NCBI RefSeq assembly: GCF_003001935.1
Contig: NZ_PVNG01000022.1
Span: forward strand, 124,001 to 188,000
DNA from: Nonomuraea fuscirosea
GTDB taxonomy: Bacteria > Actinomycetota > Actinomycetes > Streptosporangiales > Streptosporangiaceae
Length of the DNA: 64,000 bases
Direction of reading: 5' to 3'
Made by a program: the position numbers and the translations under genes. This document shows positions 8,842-16,663 of the stretch, one piece after another (position 1 is the first letter of the stretch; each line of letters starts with the position of its first letter). The notes beneath the pieces are model-generated. The model did not search any database, had not been told where the DNA came from, and saw only the letters and a program-made list of their open reading frames with translations.

Positions 8842-9076
8842 CCGCCTGCTCCTGTTCGTCCTGGCCCTCGTCCTGGCTCTCGTCGGGGATCTTCTTCGGC
8901 CGCCCGCGCGGGCGGATCCGCCCCACCCCCTCGGGCATCCGGCCGGCTTCGGTGAGCGCCCTGCGCAGCAGGAACTCGATCTGGGAGTTCGTACTGCGCA
9001 GCTCGTCGGACGCCCACCTGGCCAGCGCGTCGTGGACCACGGGGTCGAGCCGGAGAAGGATCTTCTTACGTTCCAC
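8816..9076 (-). CDS. Small ribbon-helix-helix (Arc/CopG-like) protein
   Basis: An 86-residue protein. Residues 3-40 (ERKKILLRLDPVVHDALARW followed by a second helix to LLRRAL) match the strand-helix-helix layout of Arc/CopG/HicB-type DNA-binding proteins. Residues 41-60 are basic (GRIRPRGRPKKIP) and the tail is strongly acidic (many Asp, Glu and Gln). The gene starts 5 nt after the SPFH gene and overlaps the GPP34 gene. No toxin gene of a known type is adjacent. A likely role is autoregulation of this operon through the palindromes at 10064-10087, but binding there is inference. Confidence 0.75.
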   Translation of the reverse strand: MERKKILLRLDPVVHDALARWASDELRSTNSQIEFLLRRALTEAGRMPEGVGRIRPRGRPKKIPDESQDEGQDEQEQADGDTGEAD

Positions 9077-9081
9077 GGTGA

Positions 9082-10032
9082 TTACTGGTAGAGCGTGCCG
9101 GTGTTGACCACCGGCTGGGTGTCACGGTCGCCCACCAGCACCACGAGCAGGTTGCTCACCATGGCGGCCTTGCGTTCCTCGTCGAGCTCGACGACGTCGT
9201 GCTCGGCGAGCTTCTCCAGGGCCATCTCGACCATGCCGACCGCGCCCTCGACGATCCGCTGCCTGGCCGCCACGACCGCCCCGGCCTGCTGGCGGCGCAG
9301 CATCGCGTGGGCGATCTCGGGCGCGTACGCCAGGTGGATGATGCGGGACTCGATGACCTTCACGCCGGCGGAGGCGACCCTGATCCCGATCTCGGTGGAC
9401 AGCTGGTCGTTGATCTCCTCGGCGTTGTCGCGCAGCGACAGCCTGGGCTCGCCGTGGGCGTCGTACGGGAAGCTGCCCGCGATGTGCCGCACCGCCGTCT
9501 CGGCCTGGATGGCCACGAACTCCAGGAAGTCGTCCACCTCGAAGACCGCCTGCGCGGTGTCCTCCACCTGCCAGACCACCACGGTCGCGATCTGGATGGG
9601 GTTGCCGTCGGCGTCGTTGACCTTGGTCACGTCGGTCTCGTGGTTGCGGATCCTGGTGGAGACCCGCCGGCGCTGGGTGATCGGGTTGATCCACTGGAAG
9701 CCGGGGTTGCGCAGGGTGCCGATGTAGCGGCCGAGCAGCTGCACCACCCTGGCCTCGCCCGGCGCCACCGCGGTGAGGCCGAAGTAGAGGAAGAACCCGG
9801 TGAGCCCCAGCAGGATGCCCACGACGAGCGCCCACAGCCCCAATGTCCCGCCGTCCGTGGCGAGCACGGCGATCCCGACGATGAACAGCGCGATGCCGGC
9901 CAGCTCCAGCGCCGTCGCCACGCCCGCCATCACGAACCCGTTGGCCGCGCGCAGCGGCCGCTCGCTGATCTGGGGCGCCGGCATGTCCACGACCGTGCCT
10001 TCGAGCGCGACCCCGCCCGATGTGTTCGCCAT
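9082..10032 (-). CDS. SPFH/stomatin-prohibitin domain membrane protein
   Basis: A 316-residue membrane scaffold-type protein. Two hydrophobic segments (about residues 35-85) precede a VAPGEARVVQLLGRYIGTL motif that opens the SPFH domain. The domain continues through STRIRNHETDVTKVND, a region with VFEVDDFLEFVAIQAETAVR, and a coiled-coil-prone end containing MLRRQQAGAVVAARQRIVEGAV. This is the layout of slipin/stomatin-like proteins that oligomerise on membranes. ATG 10032 is preferred, with GGGAG upstream; an earlier in-frame ATG at 10062 sits in the operator region. It is the first gene of an operon with the ribbon-helix-helix and GPP34 genes. Confidence 0.88.
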   Translation of the reverse strand: MANTSGGVALEGTVVDMPAPQISERPLRAANGFVMAGVATALELAGIALFIVGIAVLATDGGTLGLWALVVGILLGLTGFFLYFGLTAVAPGEARVVQLLGRYIGTLRNPGFQWINPITQRRRVSTRIRNHETDVTKVNDADGNPIQIATVVVWQVEDTAQAVFEVDDFLEFVAIQAETAVRHIAGSFPYDAHGEPRLSLRDNAEEINDQLSTEIGIRVASAGVKVIESRIIHLAYAPEIAHAMLRRQQAGAVVAARQRIVEGAVGMVEMALEKLAEHDVVELDEERKAAMVSNLLVVLVGDRDTQPVVNTGTLYQ

Positions 10033-10063
10033 CGGCCTGTCTCCCTTCCATGGTGACTTCACC

Positions 10064-10087
10064 TTGCTAGCAAAGTGATATCACTTT
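10064..10087. promoter_or_regulatory. Twin palindromes upstream of the SPFH operon (candidate operator)
   Basis: TTGCTAGCAA (10064-10073) is a perfect 10-bp palindrome overlapping by two bases a perfect 16-bp palindrome, AAAGTGATATCACTTT (10072-10087). They lie 32-55 bp upstream of the SPFH start. The A/T-rich content stands out in GC-rich DNA. A ribbon-helix-helix protein encoded in the operon is the obvious candidate ligand, since such proteins bind short symmetric sites as tandem dimers. Confidence 0.6.
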
Positions 10088-10207
10088 TTGAGAGATGAGG
10101 GAAGCCCTCGGCTCGGTGGGACCTTTGTGCGGGCATGGCGGCAGCGCCGCGCACGCGCAGGGGAGCGGCGGTTCTCAGGTGGTGCGGGGTTAGGAGGCCC
10201 GCCGAGG

Positions 10208-11053
10208 TCAGCCGAAGACGGCGGGAGGCGGGACCGGGGCGAGGACCGGGTCGCCGTCCTTGATGGCGGCCGCGCCGGCGACGAAGTTCGTCAGCGCCTC
10301 GCCGTGGACGCAGCGCGCCTGGGTCAGCCCGCCCGCCGCCCGCCGCGTCAGCAGGTCCATCGGCAGCTCGGTACGGGAGGCGGCCACGATGAGGTTGCCG
10401 AAGCGGCGCCCGCGCAAAATGCCGGGCTCGGCCAGCAGCGCGACGTGCCGGAACGTGCCCGTGACCGTGGCCACCAGCCGCCTGGCGAAGGCGAGGCCCT
10501 TGCCGTCGGCCAGGTTGATCAGCAGGGTGCCGCCGGGGCGCAGGACGCGGGCGAGGTCGCCCATGTACTCGGCCGTGGCCAGCTCGACCGGCATCGTCGC
10601 CCCGGTGAACGCGTCGAGGACGATCAGGTCGGCCGTCTCGTCCCACACCTTGGCCGTGCCCTCGCGCCCGCCCGCGACGATGACCTTCAGCCGGGGGACC
10701 GAGCGCAGATCGAGCTGCTCGCGGACCAGGTTGACCAGCAGGCCGTCCGGCTCGATCACGATGTGCCTGGACTCGCGGCGGGTGGCGGAGACGTAGCGGG
10801 GGATCGTGCAGGCGCCGCCGCCCACGTGGACGCAGCTCAGCGGACCTTCTGGCAAAAGGTCGATCACATCCGCCATGAGTCGTACATACTCAAATTCCAG
10901 AAATGTCGGGTCTTGTAGATCTACATACGACTGAGGTACGCCATCCTTGGACAGCACCCAGCCGTCCTGCCTGTCCAGATCCCGGAGCAGCTCGATCTCG
11001 CCGAAAGTCACCGGGTACAGGCCAGGCATCGGCTCCCGCTGTCCACGTGCCAC
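10208..11053 (-). CDS. Spermidine synthase-like methyltransferase-fold protein
   Basis: A 281-residue soluble protein with the spermidine-synthase fold. The nucleotide-binding motif is CVHVGGGACTIPRYV, followed by the acidic end-of-strand HIVIEPDGLLVNLV, a DLIVLDAFTGATMP segment where the polyamine synthases have their catalytic Asp, and LRPGGTLLINLADGKG. Many actinobacterial members of this type ('fused MFS/spermidine synthase'-related) have no proven polyamine activity, and the GGG-A-CTIP motif is typical of them. Start GTG 11053 is supported by AGGAGGGG upstream; an ATG at 11029 is the alternative. It is divergent from a PBP gene with only 27 bp between starts. Confidence 0.78.
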   Translation of the reverse strand: MARGQREPMPGLYPVTFGEIELLRDLDRQDGWVLSKDGVPQSYVDLQDPTFLEFEYVRLMADVIDLLPEGPLSCVHVGGGACTIPRYVSATRRESRHIVIEPDGLLVNLVREQLDLRSVPRLKVIVAGGREGTAKVWDETADLIVLDAFTGATMPVELATAEYMGDLARVLRPGGTLLINLADGKGLAFARRLVATVTGTFRHVALLAEPGILRGRRFGNLIVAASRTELPMDLLTRRAAGGLTQARCVHGEALTNFVAGAAAIKDGDPVLAPVPPPAVFG

Positions 11054-11080
11054 GTCTGATCCCCTCCTGGGAGAAACCGT

Positions 11081-12613
11081 ATGCGACGACGAAGGCTGAT
11101 TGTGCTCGTTATCGCCGTGGTCGCGGTAGTCGGGGCGGGGGCCTTCGCCGTCATGGCGTCGAATCGGGTCAAGGGCAGCGCCTCGGAGACGGCCTCCGCG
11201 TACTTCGCGGCCTGGCGCGAGGCGGACGCGACGGAGATGGCGCGCCTGGTCTACCGGCCTCCCGGCGACTTCGTCGTCCGGCACCGCGCGCTGAGCGACG
11301 AGTTGCACGTCGAGTCCATCGAACTCGTGCCGGGCAGGTTGAACAGCACGGGGGAGGAGAGCGCCGAGGTGCCGTTCGCGGGGGTGCGGCACCTGTCGGA
11401 GTTCGGCGCGTGGCCGTTCGACAGCGTCTTACGGCTGGCCGTACGCGACCGGTCCTGGAAGGTGCTGTGGGCGCCCGAGACCCTGCACCCGCTGCTCAAG
11501 GACGGCGGCACGCTGGAGCTGGCGGAGATCGACGCCTCGGCGGCCGAACTGGTCACCGCGGAGGGCGACAAGATCCCGAACGACAGCTACGCCGACGCCT
11601 ACCTCAACCCGCTCAAGCCCGAGTTCGAGCAGGCCGTGCACGGCTGGGCGCTGGTCGCCAAGGCGCCGGGGCAGCCCAACCGGCAGCTGATGACCCGGCG
11701 GCCCGAGGCGAACGTCGAGCGCACCACCCTGTCGCGCCCGGTCCAGGCGGCGGCCGCGCGGGCGCTGGACGGCGTGGAGGACTCCACGATCATCGTCATC
11801 CGGCCCAGCACCGGCGAGATCATCGGCCTGGCCGACCGGCTGAAGGACAACTACAGCGCGGTGCGCGACGTCTTCCCGCCCGGCTCCGTCTTCAAGACGA
11901 TCACCGCGGCGGCCCTGCTCAAGAGCGGGCTCGACCCGGCGGCCCAGGTCGGCTGCCCGGGCACGTACCAGATCCCCTTCCACGGCCTGTACGAGAACGA
12001 CGGCGAGGTGGACCGGGGGGTCGTCACGTTCACCGACGCCTTCGCCCACTCGTGCAACACCACCTTCATCGAGCAGGCCACCACGCGGCTGACGGGGGCC
12101 GACCTGCGCGAGACGGCGGACGAGTGGGGCTTCGGCCGGCCGATCGCCACCGGCATCGGCGGGACCTGCGGCACCGTGCCGGAGACCACCGACCTCGACC
12201 TGCTCGCCGCCGACGTCATCGGCCAGGGCGAGGTCGTCGCCACTCCGCTGTGCATGGCCGCGCTCGCCGCCGCCGTCGAGAGCGGCACCTGGCGCTCGCC
12301 GCGGCTGCTGTCGAAGGAGCAGGTACGCCGCATCGACGGCGTCCCGCACGGCGACGTCGTCATGGACGGGACGGTCGTGGCCGCGCTGCGGGACATGATG
12401 ACGGCCGTCGTCGACCACGGCACCGCCAGCGACTCAGGGCTGCCCGAGGGGGTCGCGGGCAAGACCGGGACCGCCGAGGTGGAGGGGGAGACCTCGCACG
12501 CCTGGTTCCTCGGCTACCGCGACGACCTGGCCTTCTGCGTCTTCATCAGGAACGGGGGCTCGGGCCGGGCCGCGGCCGTCCCGGTGGCCGCCCGCTTCCT
12601 GAAGGGCCTGTGA
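11081..12613 (+). CDS. Penicillin-binding transpeptidase
   Basis: A 510-residue class B-like penicillin-binding protein that would cross-link peptidoglycan outside the membrane. A basic N-terminus and one membrane helix (6-26) anchor it. Residues 35-140 form an NTF2-like domain (ASAYFAAWREADATEMA) as in MecA-type proteins. The transpeptidase domain has S269-V-F-K (nucleophile and Lys), S324-C-N and K461-T-G followed by TAE. All three catalytic motifs are intact, so it should bind beta-lactams. ATG 11081 has GGGAG upstream, and that site partly overlaps the ribosome binding site of the divergent gene. It stands alone, outside the division cluster. Confidence 0.9.
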   Translation: MRRRRLIVLVIAVVAVVGAGAFAVMASNRVKGSASETASAYFAAWREADATEMARLVYRPPGDFVVRHRALSDELHVESIELVPGRLNSTGEESAEVPFAGVRHLSEFGAWPFDSVLRLAVRDRSWKVLWAPETLHPLLKDGGTLELAEIDASAAELVTAEGDKIPNDSYADAYLNPLKPEFEQAVHGWALVAKAPGQPNRQLMTRRPEANVERTTLSRPVQAAAARALDGVEDSTIIVIRPSTGEIIGLADRLKDNYSAVRDVFPPGSVFKTITAAALLKSGLDPAAQVGCPGTYQIPFHGLYENDGEVDRGVVTFTDAFAHSCNTTFIEQATTRLTGADLRETADEWGFGRPIATGIGGTCGTVPETTDLDLLAADVIGQGEVVATPLCMAALAAAVESGTWRSPRLLSKEQVRRIDGVPHGDVVMDGTVVAALRDMMTAVVDHGTASDSGLPEGVAGKTGTAEVEGETSHAWFLGYRDDLAFCVFIRNGGSGRAAAVPVAARFLKGL

Positions 12614-12643
12614 TTCCACCGGGCCGGAAGGAGAGCGTCCGCT

Positions 12644-12665
12644 AACCTACGGTACCGTAGGTTTC
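12644..12665 (+). promoter_or_regulatory. Perfect 20-bp palindrome overlapping a leaderless promoter of the hemolysin III gene
   Basis: AACCTACGGTACCGTAGGTT (12644-12663) is a perfect palindrome ending 2 nt before the ATG at 12666. It contains TACCGT (12653-12658), which lies exactly 7 nt before the start codon, the placement of a -10 element for a leaderless transcript. There is no ribosome binding site. A TetR-type repressor bound here would block both polymerase and start; the regulator is not encoded nearby. Confidence 0.65.
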
Positions 12666-13313
12666 ATGACGACCATCACCGTGAAGCCCAGGCTGCGAGG
12701 CTGGTTGCACACTGGAGCGCTGCCCGTCACCCTGATCGCCGGGTTCGTGCTCGTGGCGCTCGGTCCCACCTTGCAGGCGCGCGCCGCCGCCGCCGTCTAC
12801 GCCGTCACCTCGGCCCTGCTCTTCGGCATCTCCGCCACCTACCACCGCGGTGAGCTCGGCCCCCGGCTCGCGGAGTTCCTGCGCCGGGTGGACCACGCGA
12901 ACATCTACCTGATCATCGCCGGGACCTACACCCCGTTCGCCCTCCTGGCGCTGGACGGCGCGCCCCGCGTCGCGGTGCTCTCGATCATCTGGAGCGGCGC
13001 CCTGGCCGGGGTGCTGTTCCGGGTGCTCTGGATGAACGCGCCGCGCTGGCTCTACACGGTGCTCTACCTGGCGCTCGGCTGGACCGCGGTCTTCGTCATG
13101 CCGCAACTGCTCGAAGGCGCGGGCCTGGCCGCCGTCGTGCTGGTGGCGATCGGTGGCGTGTTCTACTCGGCCGGAGCCGTCGTCTACGGCCTGCGCCGCC
13201 CCGATCCCTCGCCCCGCTGGTTCGGCTTCCACGAGGTCTTCCACGCCTTCACCGTCGCCGCGTACCTGGTGCAGTACATCGCGGTGTCGATCGTGGTCTA
13301 CTCCCACGTCTGA
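12666..13313 (+). CDS. Hemolysin III / PAQR family membrane protein
   Basis: A 215-residue seven-helix membrane protein of the hemolysin III (TrhA/YqfA, PAQR) family, which in Gram-positive bacteria is linked to membrane lipid homeostasis. Metal-site features of PAQR proteins are present: the Ser/His motif in SATYHRGEL near helix 2, an Asp in RVDHANIYLIIAGTYTPF, and FGFHEVFHAFTVAAY with two late histidines. The family name does not imply haemolysis. The start codon has no ribosome binding site and lies just after a perfect palindrome, implying a leaderless, repressible transcript. It is monocistronic; the HdeD-like gene follows 87 nt later. Confidence 0.88.
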   Translation: MTTITVKPRLRGWLHTGALPVTLIAGFVLVALGPTLQARAAAAVYAVTSALLFGISATYHRGELGPRLAEFLRRVDHANIYLIIAGTYTPFALLALDGAPRVAVLSIIWSGALAGVLFRVLWMNAPRWLYTVLYLALGWTAVFVMPQLLEGAGLAAVVLVAIGGVFYSAGAVVYGLRRPDPSPRWFGFHEVFHAFTVAAYLVQYIAVSIVVYSHV

Positions 13314-13400
13314 CCCCCAGGCGGTCATGAAAGGGCCGATCGCCGACATTTGACCCGCCGCTGGTCTGTTCGAGGGCGTCTCCCGGAAAGGCAGACCAGT

Positions 13401-13943
13401 ATGGGGGATATCTCTCGTTCGTGGTGGCTGCTGCTCATTCGCGGCCTGGCGGCGATCGTCTTCGGCATCCTGGCGCTCAGCTGGCCCGGGCTCACGCTGC
13501 TCGTCCTGGTGGTCTTCTTCGGCGTGTACGCCATCGTCAGCGGCGCGTCCGAGCTGTTCGCCGGATTCCGCCACGGGGCACGGTCACGCGCCTGGCTGAT
13601 CATCTCCGGGATCCTCGGCGTCCTGGCCGGGATCGTGGCCTTCGTCTGGCCGGGCCTCACCGCCGTCGCCCTGCTCTACATCATCGCCTTCTGGGCCGTC
13701 TTCAGCGGTGTCGCCGAGATCGTGGCGGGCGTGCAGCTGCGCAAGGTGATCGACAACGAGTGGATGTTCATCGTCGGCGGCGTCCTGTCGGTGATCTTCG
13801 GTGTCCTGCTGCTCATCTGGCCCGGCGCGGGGCTGCTCGGCCTGGCCTGGCTGATCGGCGTCTTCGCGATCCTCTACGGCATCGCGATGATCGCCCTGTC
13901 ACTGCGCGTGAAGAACTTCACTTCGAGGGCAGGTATACCGTAA
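13401..13943 (+). CDS. HdeD family membrane protein
   Basis: A 180-residue protein with six membrane helices arranged as three similar helix pairs. Each pair has the motif G-x-L-x-x-x-WPG, in GILALSWPGLTLL, GIVAFVWPGLTAV and GVLLLIWPGAGLL. This triplicated layout is diagnostic of the HdeD/DUF308 family, first known from acid resistance in enterobacteria; the role in actinomycetes is not established. ATG 13401 is preceded by GGAAAGG at a good distance. Its stop codon overlaps an A/T-rich region just upstream of the lysine aminotransferase gene. Confidence 0.88.
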   Translation: MGDISRSWWLLLIRGLAAIVFGILALSWPGLTLLVLVVFFGVYAIVSGASELFAGFRHGARSRAWLIISGILGVLAGIVAFVWPGLTAVALLYIIAFWAVFSGVAEIVAGVQLRKVIDNEWMFIVGGVLSVIFGVLLLIWPGAGLLGLAWLIGVFAILYGIAMIALSLRVKNFTSRAGIP

Positions 13944-13956
13944 ATTTTGTCTGGAT

Positions 13957-13985
13957 GCCGACATTCTTCAAGAGGAATGTCAGGC
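13957..13985 (+). other. Hairpin in the 65-bp gap between hdeD-like and lat
   Basis: GACATTC (13960-13966) pairs with GAATGTC (13975-13981). The stem extends inward by two pairs and outward through GCC/GGC with one bulged base. There is no T run after it, so it is a poor intrinsic terminator. It could be an mRNA leader structure for lat, or a weak terminator for the preceding gene. Confidence 0.45.
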
Positions 13986-14008
13986 ACCCGATCCGCTGTG
14001 GAGGCGCC

Positions 14009-15277
14009 ATGGACGTACACGCCCGCCTTGCCCGCCACCTTCTCGTCGACGGATACCGGCTCGTGCTCGATCTGGAGCTCAGCCACGGCTCCTGGCTCGT
14101 CGACGCCAGGAACGGCCGCCGCTACCTCGACTTCTACACCTTCTTCGCCTCGGCCCCGCTGGGCGTGAACCCGCCCTTCGACCCCGACTTCACCCACCTG
14201 CTCGGTCAGGTGGCCCGCAACAAGCCGGCCAACCCCGACATCTACACCGAGCACCTGGCCGACTTCGTCGACACCTTCGCCCGCGTGCTCGGCGACCCGG
14301 CCCTGCCGCACCTGTTCTTCGTCGAGGGCGGCGCCCTCGCGGTCGAGAACGCGCTGAAGACCGCCTTCGACTGGAAGAGCCGCCGCAACGAGGCCGCGGG
14401 CCGATCACGCGACCTGGGCACCCAGGTGCTGCACCTGACCAAGGCCTTCCACGGCCGCAGCGGCTACACGCTGAGCCTGACCAACACCGAGCCGGGCAAG
14501 ACCGACCGCTTCCCCGCGTTCGGCTGGCCGCGCATCGACGTGCCCGCCATCCACTTCGGCGACGTCGAGGCCGCCGAGGAGCGGGCACTGGCCCAGGCGC
14601 GGGCGGCGTTCGAACGGCACCCGCACGACATCGCCTGCTTCATCGCCGAACCCATCCAGGGCGAGGGCGGCGACAACCACATGCGGCCCGAGTTCCTCCA
14701 GGCCATGCAGCGGCTCTGCCACGAGTACGACGCCCTGTTCATCCTGGACGAGGTGCAGACCGGCGGCGGCACGACCGGGACGCCGTGGGCGTACCAGCAA
14801 CTGGGGCTTGAGCCCGACGTGGTGGCCTTCGCCAAGAAGGTCCAGGTCGGCGGGATCATGGCGGGCCGCAGGGTGGACCTGGTGCCCGACAACGTCTTCC
14901 AGCAGAGCGGGCGGATCAACTCGACGTGGGGCGGTGGCCTGGTGGACATGGTGCGCAGCCGCGGCATCCTGGAGATCATCGAGCGCGACGGCCTGATCGC
15001 CCGTGCCGCGAGCGTGGGGGAGATGCTGCTCGAACGTCTCACCAAGCTGGAGGCGGAGCGTCCGGAGGCGCTGTCCGGCGTGCGGGGGCGTGGCCTGATG
15101 TGCGCCTTCGACCTGCCCGACCAGGCCGCCCGCGACGCGCTGGTGACCCGGCTGAGGGAGGAGCACGGGGTGCTGGTGCTGCCGTGCGGGCCCAGGTCCG
15201 TCCGCCTGCGCCCGGCGCTGAACATCCCCGAGCCCGACATCGACCACGGCCTGACCGCCCTGTCCGCGGCCCTGTAG
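14009..15277 (+). CDS. lat: L-lysine 6-transaminase
   Basis: A 422-residue PLP-dependent class III aminotransferase that moves the epsilon-amino group of lysine to 2-oxoglutarate, giving aminoadipate semialdehyde/piperideine-6-carboxylate. Strong matches to the Lat family are FYTFFASAPLGVNPPF near the start, HLTKAFHGRSGYTLSLTNT, CFIAEPIQGEGGDNHMRPE, LFILDEVQTGGGTTG with the PLP Asp, and AFAKKVQVGG with the PLP lysine. ATG 14009 has GGAGG 4 nt upstream. In mycobacteria Lat is a stationary-phase enzyme; in cephamycin producers it opens the beta-lactam pathway, but no such biosynthetic genes are near. No Lrp-type regulator is adjacent. Confidence 0.93.
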   Translation: MDVHARLARHLLVDGYRLVLDLELSHGSWLVDARNGRRYLDFYTFFASAPLGVNPPFDPDFTHLLGQVARNKPANPDIYTEHLADFVDTFARVLGDPALPHLFFVEGGALAVENALKTAFDWKSRRNEAAGRSRDLGTQVLHLTKAFHGRSGYTLSLTNTEPGKTDRFPAFGWPRIDVPAIHFGDVEAAEERALAQARAAFERHPHDIACFIAEPIQGEGGDNHMRPEFLQAMQRLCHEYDALFILDEVQTGGGTTGTPWAYQQLGLEPDVVAFAKKVQVGGIMAGRRVDLVPDNVFQQSGRINSTWGGGLVDMVRSRGILEIIERDGLIARAASVGEMLLERLTKLEAERPEALSGVRGRGLMCAFDLPDQAARDALVTRLREEHGVLVLPCGPRSVRLRPALNIPEPDIDHGLTALSAAL

Positions 15278-15283
15278 ACGGGG

Positions 15284-16504
15284 TTACTGGGTGACGCTGG
15301 TGGCGGTGCGCCGCGGCCCGGCGTAGCGCCAGAAGAAGTTGAGCAGCACGCTGACCCGGTTGCGCCCGCCCAGCAGGTACGCCACGTGGATGAAGATCCA
15401 CACCAGCCAGGCGGGCAGCCCGCGCATGGTCAGCCCGTTGGCCAGCTGCAGCACGGCCTCCGCCTTGCCCACCGTCGCCATGATCCCCGGATCCTGGTAG
15501 GAGAACGGCCGCAGCGGACGCCCCTGGATCGCCGCGGCGATCTGCCGGCCCACGTGCTTGCCCATCTGGATCGCCGGCTGGGCGAGCTGGGGCAGCGGTT
15601 CCGGCGGCCCGGACAGGTCCCCGGCGACGAAGATCTCGGGATGCTCCGGCACGTTGAGCGCCTCGGTGAGCGTGATCCGGCCGCCCTTGCCCTGCGGCAG
15701 CCCCCAGGCGCCCACCTCGGGCGGCGCGGTGACGCCGAGGGCCCACACGGTCACGTCGCTCGGCAGCCGGGTGCCGTCCTTGAGCACCACGGCGTCCGGC
15801 TCGACGGAGGCCACGGTGGAGCCCAGCCGCAGCCGTACGCCGCGCTTGCGCAGCGCCTTGGCCGCCGAGTCGCGCAGCCGCGGCTTGTACGGCGCCAGCA
15901 CGTAGTCGAAGCGCTCGACCAGCGTCACGCTCGTCTGGTCCGGCCGCACCTCGGGATGCGTCAGCGGAACCGTGCGCCGCCGCAGCTCGGCCAGCGTGCC
16001 GGCCATCTCGACCCCGGTCGCGCCCGCGCCCACCACCACGATGTGGGTGCTCTCACGCCGTCCCGCCGCGGTGTCCTCCAGGCAGTGCTGCATCAGCCGG
16101 CGCAGCGTGGCGGCGTCGTTGAGCGAGTAGATGGGGTGGGCGTTCTCCTGCGCGCCGGCCACGTTGAGCCAGTTGGTGGTGACGCCGGTGGCCAGCACCA
16201 GGTAGTCGTAGTCGAGCACGGTGCCGTCGTCCAGCTCGACCTTCTTCTCGTCGGCCAGCACCTTGCTCAGCGAGGCCCGCCTGGCCCGCACATTGGGCCA
16301 CTTGGCGGCGAACGTCCTGATCGGATAGGACACGTCGGACGTCCCCATCCCCGCCGTGGCCACCTGGTAGAGCAGCGGCTGGAACGTGGAGTAGGGGTTG
16401 CGGTCGACGACCGTGACCAGCGCTCCGCTCCTGGCCAGCTCCCGTGTCGCGTTCAGCCCCGCGAAACCCGCGCCCACGACGACGACCCGCGCTCTCTTCA
16501 CCAT
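15284..16504 (-). CDS. ndh: Type II NADH dehydrogenase (NDH-2)
   Basis: A 406-residue membrane-bound flavoprotein passing electrons from NADH to quinone without proton pumping. The FAD-binding motif is VVVVGAGFAGLNATREL at the start, a second dinucleotide motif is IVVVGAGATGVEMAGTL (NADH), and VFVAGDLSG marks the FAD end. The C-terminal segment LPAWLVWIFIHVAYLLGG is the amphipathic membrane anchor of NDH-2. The ATG at 16504 has an AAGGA-containing site upstream; ATGs at 16522 and 16534 are in frame but less well supported. It is convergent with lat, with only 6 bp between stop codons. Confidence 0.92.
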   Translation of the reverse strand: MVKRARVVVVGAGFAGLNATRELARSGALVTVVDRNPYSTFQPLLYQVATAGMGTSDVSYPIRTFAAKWPNVRARRASLSKVLADEKKVELDDGTVLDYDYLVLATGVTTNWLNVAGAQENAHPIYSLNDAATLRRLMQHCLEDTAAGRRESTHIVVVGAGATGVEMAGTLAELRRRTVPLTHPEVRPDQTSVTLVERFDYVLAPYKPRLRDSAAKALRKRGVRLRLGSTVASVEPDAVVLKDGTRLPSDVTVWALGVTAPPEVGAWGLPQGKGGRITLTEALNVPEHPEIFVAGDLSGPPEPLPQLAQPAIQMGKHVGRQIAAAIQGRPLRPFSYQDPGIMATVGKAEAVLQLANGLTMRGLPAWLVWIFIHVAYLLGGRNRVSVLLNFFWRYAGPRRTATSVTQ

Positions 16505-16610
16505 GAAGAAGTCCTTCCCCATCGACAGCGTCATGGATGCCTATGGCACCGCCAGCATCTCTTAAACCACTGAATACGGGATCGGCACGAAATCTCCGCC
16601 GCACGTAAGA

Positions 16611-16646
16611 GGGCCCTCTCGCCTGATCGGGGGAGCGAGAAGGCCC
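16611..16646 (-). terminator. Hairpin after the small LuxR gene
   Basis: A 12-bp inverted repeat with one mismatch: 16611-16622 (GGGCCCTCTCGC) pairs with 16635-16646. It lies 18 nt downstream of the stop of the 16888-16664 gene. No T run follows, so it is a probable U-less actinomycete-style terminator. Confidence 0.5.
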
Positions 16647-16663
16647 GTGACCGGGGCCGGCGG

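Noticed and set aside
8816..9076. Antitoxin of a toxin-antitoxin pair
   Set aside because: The ribbon-helix-helix fold fits, but the flanking genes encode SPFH and GPP34 proteins, not any toxin type I recognise.
12666..13313. Haemolysin (virulence factor)
   Set aside because: The family name is historical; the sequence is a seven-helix PAQR-type membrane protein with no toxin features.
14009..15277. Evidence for a cephamycin-type beta-lactam cluster
   Set aside because: lat is present, but no ACV synthetase, isopenicillin N synthase or related genes are nearby; the PBP and beta-lactamase-like genes are ordinary in actinomycetes.
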